From: PVC group bacterium
GTDB lineage: Bacteria; Verrucomicrobiota; Kiritimatiellia; CAIKKV01
Direction of reading: 5' to 3'
Assembly: GCA_945898015.1 (NCBI GenBank)
Contig: CAMDGM010000001.1
Span: forward strand, 1-64,000
DNA length: 64,000 nucleotides
Within the stretch, counting starts at the first letter, position 1; each line of letters opens with the position of its first letter. The position numbers and the translations under genes are program-made. This document shows, in pieces, positions 7,074 to 13,613 of the stretch. The notes beneath the pieces are model-generated. The model did not search any database, was not told where the DNA came from, and worked only from the letters and a program-made list of their open reading frames with translations.

Positions 7074-9955
7074 CGCGGCCTCCCGACCGGCCTCTGCGTC
7101 AACACGATTTCCAGCCGTTCAACCCCGTCCAGCGTCGCCACCTCCGCCACCGGGGATGGGCGCCCGTTGAGGGTCACGCCGGGTGTCTCGCCCGCGCGAG
7201 CAGGCCGCAGGCGCAGTGTCAGCGGAACTTGCCGATAGCCGCCCTTCGGCCGCGCCACATGGATCAGCCGCCGGAGCGTCAGCTCGCCGCCCAGTTCGAC
7301 GGGCAGGCGCGGGGCGATGCGGATCGCGGGCTGACGTTCGTCATGCAGGGCCAGTTCAACCCCCGCCAGGTGCTGGAAGAACTCCACGATCCAGTCGGTC
7401 GAGCCCGAGAGCCCGAAATACATGCCCTTGCCGAAATGAGGATCGGCCGCGTCGGAGGCGTACGAGGTCGACGGCATATCGAATGGCCCCGCAAGCGAGG
7501 CGTCGCGCATGGCGGAGACGATCGGCTTGAACTGCGCCCACGCGCGATCGACCTGGCCGGGCGTCAGCAGGCGGAACCGATGCATCATCATCTGGCCGTG
7601 ATGATACTCTCCGTTCTCGGCGCATCCCGCCGGCACGATGCCCATGCGGCCCACCAGCCGCTGCGCCAGCGCGTCATTGGCGACAGGCGGATGCATCAGG
7701 CGCAAGCCCAGTTTCGGGGCGAACAGAAACCGGTCGCACGTGTTGACCAGCGCCGCCACCTTGCCGGCCGCATCCGGCACGGGCGCCAGATAGGACCGCT
7801 CAACCTGGAGCATCCGCAGCCCGTAGGCTTGCACGGTCACGTCCCGGCGCCGGGCGCCGTCGAAGTCCGACCCGCTCCAGGAACCCAGCGTATACCCCCG
7901 CCCGCCGCGGGCGTAGTCGGGCCGCGACCCGTCCGCGCGCCATTCGTGAATCAGGTTGACGAACCCGGCATGCGCGCCCTCCTCCCATCCCCAGGCAAGG
8001 GCGTTACAGCGGATCGTATCCGCCAGCCTGCGCAGGTCATCCAACGCGCCTGTCGCAACTTCGCCCGCCATGGCCGCGGCGCGCGGGGATTCGAACAGGT
8101 CGAGGGTCTCCACCAGGGCGAGGAACACGTGGGCGCTGAGGCGCACCTGCACGCCCCGCCCCATGCCGCGTGTGGCGGCATCCCCCACCACGGAGGTGCC
8201 GAACATGTCGATGGGATCGCACCAGTCGCCGTACATGGCCTGCACCAGGCCGTAGGGCGAATCCGCCACCTGGCGCCCGTAGGCGCGGAAGATCTCCACC
8301 AGCGCCTCGGCCACACGCTGCTGCTTCGCGCCGCCAACGAGGCCCGAACGCTCCGGCGCGTCCGGAAGCGTCAGCCGCACGGTCGTCACGGGCTCCGCCA
8401 GGATGCCCGCGTCGCCCGTCTCGCGCACGTAGAGGTTGAGCGCGTCGACGAGCCACACCGCGCCGTCGTTGTAGGGGCGGTTATCGTTGGACACTTCAAC
8501 CGTGCGGTCATCCCACCGGCTGGGATACTGCCGCGGGAACAGGCCGTGCAGCTTCTCGATCCTCGTCAGCGGCGCCGACCAGCGGTGATCGTCCGCCACC
8601 GTCACGTACATGAAGCCCAGCGCATGGACGAGGTCGGCCCTCACACGGCCGGGATCCTCCTTCATCTTCGGCCACATGTCCTGGGCCCGGTCGCGCGTGC
8701 CCAGTTCGATGCCCTGGGCCATCTTCGCGCCGTGGGCGCGGCAATTTTCATAAAGTTCGGGCACCCCCGTCCAGAGCGACTGCGCATAGGCCGTCATCAC
8801 CGGCTGGCGGGGCAGTTCAATGGCGAATGCGGGCGGCGGCGCCGTGACCGCGACGCGGGCGGAAGCGGCCAGCGTGCGCGCCACGTCCGGCGTGCGTCGG
8901 ACCAGATCCGCCGCGGCGGCGGCAAAAGCCTTCGCCACGCGCGGGTAATCGGGACGCGGGCACCCGCTGCGGGCCCGGAAGCGGGCGCATAACGCCGGAT
9001 CGCTCACATACAGCAATTCCTGCACCAGATGCGTGGATCGGCCCGGCGCGAGGCGCAGGGCGAAGCGGTTGGCCGCAATGGTGGCAATGGAGAAGCGATT
9101 GAGCCGCACGCCCGCGCCCGGCGCAAGCCGGCCCTCGCGCACGGCCCGGGGCAGGCGCACGCCGCAGGCGGAATCGCCGACGAACGCCGTATAGTCGCAC
9201 GTCGCCTCGCCGTCCCTCAGCCCCCGCCCAAGGGCGCTGGAGACGCGCTTCGGCTGCACGATGTCCGTGTAGGGCACCGGTGCGGATGCCAGCGTCTCCC
9301 GCGGGGTCAGGGGCAGGCCCGCATCGTACCAGATCTCCTTGTTGTAGACGAAGCGCTGCGTGCCGTGCAGATTGAAGAAGCTCCAGAGGTCGCCATTCAG
9401 CGGTTGGCGCCCCGTATTGCGCAGATACAACAGGCGCAGCAGCGCCGGCCCCGCGGACGTGGCCACGAGCTGGAATTTGACCGCGCTGCGAAACGCCACG
9501 CCCGGCCGCGGCGCATAGTCCGCGCAAAACCACATGTCCCGCCCGGGATCGCCCCGCTTGATCACGCGAATCGCCCCGGCCGCGCAACCGCTGCCGTCGG
9601 CCGAATTGATCAGTCCCGCGATCGCCGGCACGCGTCCGCCCTCCAGCCGCAGCCACAGGTTGTTCGACGGGACGCCGGTCTCGCGTTTCTCGGTGACGTC
9701 GAAATGGCCCGAAAGCACCTGCGCGTCCAGGCCATTCGCGAGGCGCACCTCGAACGCGATCGAGCCGTTGGACATGAAGGTGGCCTTCGCCGCGCCCGCT
9801 GTCGTCACCAGCACGGACGGGCAACCATGGGGGTGCGCTTCATAAATCACCTCGCCGCACGGGCCATACCCGCCGAGACGGTTCACGCGCGCCGCCACCG
9901 GAAGATCCAGCAGGCATTCGGCTTCGTTTCGAAAAGCAGCGGCAGCGTCGGGCAT
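7070..9955 (-). CDS. GH94-like glycoside phosphorylase
   Basis: About 961 residues with no signal peptide, so cytoplasmic. The layout matches the GH94 phosphorylases (cellobiose/chitobiose type): an N-terminal beta-sandwich of about 300 residues, then an (alpha/alpha)6 barrel. Motifs visible in order are TRDRAQDMW (near 420, matching the GFRDxxQD block), PYNDGAVWLVDALNLYVRE, YGDWCDPID (near 577, matching the DWND block that carries the catalytic acid), ENGEYHHGQ (near 781) and FGLSGSTDWIVEFFQHLAGVE. Such enzymes use phosphate to release a sugar 1-phosphate from a beta-glycoside. The DWND block is altered to DWCD, so the substrate may be unusual. The start at 9955 is set by an AAGGAG site. It follows the DUF5060 gene by ten bases and overlaps the sulfatase. 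Confidence 0.78.
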   Translation of the reverse strand: MPDAAAAFRNEAECLLDLPVAARVNRLGGYGPCGEVIYEAHPHGCPSVLVTTAGAAKATFMSNGSIAFEVRLANGLDAQVLSGHFDVTEKRETGVPSNNLWLRLEGGRVPAIAGLINSADGSGCAAGAIRVIKRGDPGRDMWFCADYAPRPGVAFRSAVKFQLVATSAGPALLRLLYLRNTGRQPLNGDLWSFFNLHGTQRFVYNKEIWYDAGLPLTPRETLASAPVPYTDIVQPKRVSSALGRGLRDGEATCDYTAFVGDSACGVRLPRAVREGRLAPGAGVRLNRFSIATIAANRFALRLAPGRSTHLVQELLYVSDPALCARFRARSGCPRPDYPRVAKAFAAAAADLVRRTPDVARTLAASARVAVTAPPPAFAIELPRQPVMTAYAQSLWTGVPELYENCRAHGAKMAQGIELGTRDRAQDMWPKMKEDPGRVRADLVHALGFMYVTVADDHRWSAPLTRIEKLHGLFPRQYPSRWDDRTVEVSNDNRPYNDGAVWLVDALNLYVRETGDAGILAEPVTTVRLTLPDAPERSGLVGGAKQQRVAEALVEIFRAYGRQVADSPYGLVQAMYGDWCDPIDMFGTSVVGDAATRGMGRGVQVRLSAHVFLALVETLDLFESPRAAAMAGEVATGALDDLRRLADTIRCNALAWGWEEGAHAGFVNLIHEWRADGSRPDYARGGRGYTLGSWSGSDFDGARRRDVTVQAYGLRMLQVERSYLAPVPDAAGKVAALVNTCDRFLFAPKLGLRLMHPPVANDALAQRLVGRMGIVPAGCAENGEYHHGQMMMHRFRLLTPGQVDRAWAQFKPIVSAMRDASLAGPFDMPSTSYASDAADPHFGKGMYFGLSGSTDWIVEFFQHLAGVELALHDERQPAIRIAPRLPVELGGELTLRRLIHVARPKGGYRQVPLTLRLRPARAGETPGVTLNGRPSPVAEVATLDGVERLEIVLTQRPVGRPR

Positions 9956-9965
9956 GTTGGACTCC

Positions 9966-11624
9966 TTAATCGATCCGCTCCAGCCGGGCCACGACATCGA
10001 CCATGACGGGGGGCACGCGGAGCGACAGATACTGGTGCACGGTTTCAACTTCTTCGCTCGCAAGGTCAGCGCCCGTTTCGGGCGATACCCATCGCACGCG
10101 CCAGCGGCCGGGACCGGTCTGAACGAACAACGGGTCCGAGAGCGTAAAGGCCGTCGCGTGGTCGGCAACATGGCACACATACACCAGCGCCCGCCGCTCA
10201 CCGGCGAGCGCGTAGGCACGCAGCTGCGTCTGGTCCCCGTAGCCGACGGCCGCGGGGCGCATCGTCACCGGCAAGTCGCGCGTAAGGCCGTGGAAGACCC
10301 GGAAGGCGCGGCGCGTTTCGGGGCCGATATAGGCGTTGGCGTTTCCCGTCTTCACGTGGCCGGCGGGAAATTGCCGCTGCGACATGCTCCAGAACACCAG
10401 GCTCGACTCATGCATGTAGGCCGCCCACACGGCGATCCGCCACTTCAGCGGATCCACGTTCGAAAGCGCCCCCTGGTTGCCGAATTCCGTATTCTGAACC
10501 AGTTTTCCGCGAGACTTGAAGAGGGCGATTTGACCCACGAGGTAGGCATCCACCTCGCGCGCCGGCATGCCCATGTATTCGTGCCACGTCGTGATATCGC
10601 TCCAGCCGGCGCCCGGCCGCTCGTAGTTGGTGGTCAGCAGCCGCCCATAGGGATCCGCCTTGCGAATCAAGGCGGCCAGATGGGCCAGATAGTCGTCCGG
10701 AGCGTAGCTGTCCTCGTTGAAGATCTCAAAGATGTCCACAAAGGCCCCGTACCGCGCCACGATATAGCGGATGTACTGCTCCTGCAGGGTGAGGTTGGCC
10801 GCCCGGAGCGTCTTGTAGGACTCCCGGTCGCGAACCTTCCCGAAGGCGGTGTCCCCGCCGCCCCACAGGCTCATGTCCTGGAACAGGATCAGGATCTGGC
10901 TGACCCCCGCCTCGCGCTGCTCGCGATAGACCGCGTCGATCCTCGCCGCCAGATCAAGGTCATAACGGTCAGGCCGGTAGCGGAAAGGGTCAAGCGCCTC
11001 GCCGGGCTTGCCCTTGGGCGGAGCGGCGATAAGCGGCAGCGCACAGCCGGCGCGGGTGCCCTGCCCGAACTGCGTGCGCACCAGGTTCACGGCGCCGGTG
11101 AAGGCCTGCAGCCACTCCGCGTTGCTCACCGTTCGGGATTCTCCCTGTCCCGGTTCCGGCCCGTCGAAGTCGGGACGTAAAAAGTCGCAGGTCTGGATGC
11201 CGATGGGATAGAACGGGGTTCCATCTTCATACTCGTACCGGAAGGGGTTTCGCGCCGAGAGGCGCAGGAAACCATGCCCGTGCGTGCCTCTGCACTCGAA
11301 GGCGCCGGCGGCCTCGACCGGCTTGGCGCCGCCTGTGATCCGGGCCGTCCAACTCCAAAGTCCGTGCTCGCGCGGGACAAACCGGACCTTCCAGAGGTCC
11401 TCGCCATCATGGAACCCCTCCACCCGGAACCGAATCCCCGAGGGCGCGACAAACTCGGCCGCGCAGGCCGCGTCGCGGAACGGGTTCTCGAAGCGATCGG
11501 AGCAGCGGACCGTGAGCTCGACCAACCCGTACTTCGGCACAATGGCCGGCTCGGCACGGATTTCCGCTCGGGCCAATCCCGCCAGCATCTCCGCCAACAC
11601 GATCAAAACTATCCTGAGGTTCAT
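9966..11624 (-). CDS. Exported DUF5060-domain glycosidase-like protein
   Basis: About 552 residues. MNLRIVLIVLAEMLAGLARA is a clear signal peptide, so I start at 11624; a GGAG lies 12 bases upstream. An earlier in-frame ATG at 11642 overlaps the inverted repeat and would give only a very short leader. The N-terminal 100 residues form an immunoglobulin-like module (RFRVEGFHDGEDLWKVRF, PREHGLWSW) like DUF5060, which precedes putative glycoside hydrolase barrels. The barrel part includes FDIFEIFNEDSY, where the Asn-Glu pair is a candidate acid/base, and TEFGNQGAL, a candidate nucleophile region. A beta-rich C-terminal domain ends the protein. It is the first gene of the leftward operon, so probably initiates extracellular or periplasmic attack on the glycan. 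Family assignment is moderate; substrate unknown. Confidence 0.75.
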   Translation of the reverse strand: MNLRIVLIVLAEMLAGLARAEIRAEPAIVPKYGLVELTVRCSDRFENPFRDAACAAEFVAPSGIRFRVEGFHDGEDLWKVRFVPREHGLWSWTARITGGAKPVEAAGAFECRGTHGHGFLRLSARNPFRYEYEDGTPFYPIGIQTCDFLRPDFDGPEPGQGESRTVSNAEWLQAFTGAVNLVRTQFGQGTRAGCALPLIAAPPKGKPGEALDPFRYRPDRYDLDLAARIDAVYREQREAGVSQILILFQDMSLWGGGDTAFGKVRDRESYKTLRAANLTLQEQYIRYIVARYGAFVDIFEIFNEDSYAPDDYLAHLAALIRKADPYGRLLTTNYERPGAGWSDITTWHEYMGMPAREVDAYLVGQIALFKSRGKLVQNTEFGNQGALSNVDPLKWRIAVWAAYMHESSLVFWSMSQRQFPAGHVKTGNANAYIGPETRRAFRVFHGLTRDLPVTMRPAAVGYGDQTQLRAYALAGERRALVYVCHVADHATAFTLSDPLFVQTGPGRWRVRWVSPETGADLASEEVETVHQYLSLRVPPVMVDVVARLERID

Positions 11625-11639
11625 TCTCAACGACGGCTC

Positions 11640-11656
11640 CATATGATACACATAAC
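11640..11656. promoter_or_regulatory. Left arm of 17-base inverted repeat (candidate operator)
   Basis: CATATGATACACATAAC is the exact reverse complement of 11731-11747. Each arm also carries an internal imperfect dyad, TATG-N5-CATA, as expected for a site bound by a dimeric regulator. The site lies immediately downstream of the proposed leftward -10 box and overlaps the upstream ATG of the DUF5060 gene, so a bound protein could block leftward initiation. No regulator gene lies beside it. Confidence 0.6.
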
Positions 11657-11661
11657 AGAGA

Positions 11662-11690
11662 AGGATAAAGGGAGACCCGCAAACTATCAA
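11662..11690 (-). promoter_or_regulatory. Leftward promoter of the glycan operon
   Basis: Read on the minus strand: -35 box TTGATA (11685-11690), 17-base spacer, -10 box TATCCT (11662-11667). Initiation would fall near 11655, at the left operator arm, giving a leader of about 30 bases to the ATG at 11624. It is a sigma-70-like match by eye, not measured. Confidence 0.45.
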
Positions 11691-11708
11691 GATCTTTTAT
11701 AATGGTGA

Positions 11709-11738
11709 TTGACGAACCCGCATTACGTTTGTTATGTG
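11709..11738 (+). promoter_or_regulatory. Possible rightward promoter of the glycan locus
   Basis: TTGACG (11709-11714) is a good -35 box; TATGTG (11733-11738), 18 bases on, is a weak -10 box inside the right operator arm. Initiation near 11745 would make the first rightward gene almost leaderless, which fits its missing ribosome site. A perfect TATAAT also occurs at 11698-11703 but has no good -35 partner. Either could be used. Confidence 0.3.
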
Positions 11739-11747
11739 TATCATATG
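11731..11747. promoter_or_regulatory. Right arm of 17-base inverted repeat (candidate operator)
   Basis: GTTATGTGTATCATATG, an exact inverted copy of 11640-11656 with 74 bases between the arms. It sits in front of the rightward transglutaminase-fold gene and overlaps the possible -10 box. The symmetric placement at both divergent promoters argues for one regulator controlling both operons. Confidence 0.6.
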
Positions 11748-11753
11748 TGTTGC

Positions 11754-13613
11754 ATGACGGCCCCCATCTACTCGCCGCGAGTCGTCGGCGAACAGCGCGC
11801 AGATTTATACAGCCTCGAAACCCTGCTCGCCTTCCCCGCCTTCGCCGGCCGAAAGGGGGAGGCCCTGGCCTTGGCTCTCTACGACTACCTGACCAGTCCC
11901 GTGGATGGCGTCTGGCACGGCTGGCCGCCCAACGAATCCGCCAGCGCACCCCTCGGCTGGGGCGACGTGAACGATCCCGTGAAACTTCTGAACGTCTACG
12001 GGTGGGCCATCTGCGCCCAAAACGCCGACTTGCTCCTCGGGCTCTTCCAGGCCGCCGGCCTCCCGGCCCGACTCCGCGGGCTACCCGGGCACGTCGTCTG
12101 CGAAGTCTCGTACGACGGCCTCTGGCATGTCCTGGACGCGGATATGCGCACGTGGTTCCGAGCGTCGGACGGGCACATCCTCGGCGTCGACGAACTGGCG
12201 CGAAACGCCCAGCCGCTCATCGTTGAAAACACGAACAAGTCCAACCCGTGCAACCTGCCGGACAGGAGTCTGGACGACTACGCCGGCATGTACGATCGGG
12301 CCAAGGGGGAAGCCTTCGTCTTCCCGTTCTGGGCCACACGGGCCCACTCCATGGACTTTATGCTTCGCCCCGGCGAAGCCCTGATCCGATCGCAGGTCCA
12401 CGAGGGCCGGTTCCCCCTGCCCAAGGCCTGGCTCCCGCTCCTGCGCGGCCCATCCGCGCATGAATGGAAGGGCCTTCCTCAAGAACGCTTCGCCCCCTTC
12501 CGCACCCTCGGCAACGGTCGCTGGACCTACGCCCCCGACCTCACCAACCGATCGCGCGATGTTGATCTCGGCGTGTGGAGCCGCTCCGGATTGACTCAGG
12601 ACGCGCACGGATTAAACGGCCCCGGAAGCGCCGTCTTCCGCATCCAGTCCCCCTATCCCTTCTGCGGGATACCCGACGCCCTGCACCCGGAAACGCCGCC
12701 CTCCAACGGCGTCTGGCTGGCCCTGGCCGGCGAGGGCGCGGTGACCGCCGAAGTAACGGACGCCGAGGACCGCTTTGTCAGCGTCGCCACAACGCATGGC
12801 GTCTTCTCCCTGAAACCCGACATCACGCCCCTTCTGGATGCCCGGTACACCGCCCTGATTCGCCTGACGCTGGCCCCGGGCGCACGACTCACCGCCTTCG
12901 CCTTCGACGGCTACCTCCTGACGGCCCCTCTCTCCCTCCCGCGCCTGGCGGAAGGCCCAAACCGCATGACCCTGCGGAGCGGCGACAAGTTCGGCAAGCC
13001 CACGCTGCCGTGGACCATGCCCGTGGATTTCCGCTCCGAGACGGCGCTTCGACGGACACTGGTCTGGCTGGAGAGCGGAGCCCCGCAGCCGTGGAAGCGG
13101 AACCGCCTGCGCATCGTGCCTGCCGCCTCAGGACCAGCCCGGGCCATCTTCCGTTTCGAGGCGCCCGAGCCGCGGCGCTTCGCCTGGGCCTATGCCATCG
13201 CCACCGTGCCGGAAGGCCCGCCGAAGGCTCCGCCCCGTCAGGCCCATCTGGACTGGAGCACGGACGGCTCGAACTGGACCCCCCTCAGCCGGCTGGCAAT
13301 CCCCTCCACCCCCCTGCAATGGGATGCCAGCCTGGATGGCAATTGCGTTCCCGCCGCGGCCTGCCCAACCCTCTGGCTGCGGGTGACCAGCGAGACCGGC
13401 CTCATCGCCCTTGAGCTGGCGGGCCATCTGGAGGCACCCCCGTGCCCTGACGCTCTGCAGATCACCCACCTCTGGACAGAGGACGACGTCCCCCGGAAAT
13501 TCACCGCACCACCCGGTCGGGCGTCCTACGAACTCGTGTGCGGCAAAAACCCACAAGCCCACACGATCGAACTGCGGGCGCCAAGGAGCGTACGTCATGA
13601 TCCCTCCCCCTAG
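11754..13613 (+). CDS. Transglutaminase-fold protein with beta-sandwich C-terminus
   Basis: About 619 residues, no signal peptide seen. The N-terminal 140 residues match the transglutaminase-like core (papain fold): Cys87 in YGWAICAQNA, His113 in GHVVCEV and Asp128 or Asp130 in WHVLDAD form the expected Cys-His-Asp triad, with the usual spacing. Such domains act as proteases, transglutaminases or amidases. The remaining 480 residues are beta-rich with TDGSNWTPLS and WLRVTSETG, like carbohydrate-binding or Ig-like modules; I do not recognise them precisely. ATG at 11754 is chosen because the protein family-like sequence begins right after it; ATG 11745 and TTG 11709 are in frame, and none has a clear ribosome site. 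It is the first rightward gene and overlaps the next by 17 bases. Role in the glycan locus unknown. Confidence 0.72.
   Translation: MTAPIYSPRVVGEQRADLYSLETLLAFPAFAGRKGEALALALYDYLTSPVDGVWHGWPPNESASAPLGWGDVNDPVKLLNVYGWAICAQNADLLLGLFQAAGLPARLRGLPGHVVCEVSYDGLWHVLDADMRTWFRASDGHILGVDELARNAQPLIVENTNKSNPCNLPDRSLDDYAGMYDRAKGEAFVFPFWATRAHSMDFMLRPGEALIRSQVHEGRFPLPKAWLPLLRGPSAHEWKGLPQERFAPFRTLGNGRWTYAPDLTNRSRDVDLGVWSRSGLTQDAHGLNGPGSAVFRIQSPYPFCGIPDALHPETPPSNGVWLALAGEGAVTAEVTDAEDRFVSVATTHGVFSLKPDITPLLDARYTALIRLTLAPGARLTAFAFDGYLLTAPLSLPRLAEGPNRMTLRSGDKFGKPTLPWTMPVDFRSETALRRTLVWLESGAPQPWKRNRLRIVPAASGPARAIFRFEAPEPRRFAWAYAIATVPEGPPKAPPRQAHLDWSTDGSNWTPLSRLAIPSTPLQWDASLDGNCVPAAACPTLWLRVTSETGLIALELAGHLEAPPCPDALQITHLWTEDDVPRKFTAPPGRASYELVCGKNPQAHTIELRAPRSVRHDPSP

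Noticed and set aside
5400-8992. Two long plus-strand frames (5400-7238 and 7229-8992) opposite the sulfatase and phosphorylase
   Set aside because: They are arginine- and proline-rich antisense frames with no domains; the minus-strand genes have intact catalytic motifs and ribosome sites.
11640-11747. Terminal inverted repeats of a tiny mobile element
   Set aside because: Only 74 bases lie between the arms, no flanking direct repeat is visible, and the placement at two divergent promoters fits operators better.
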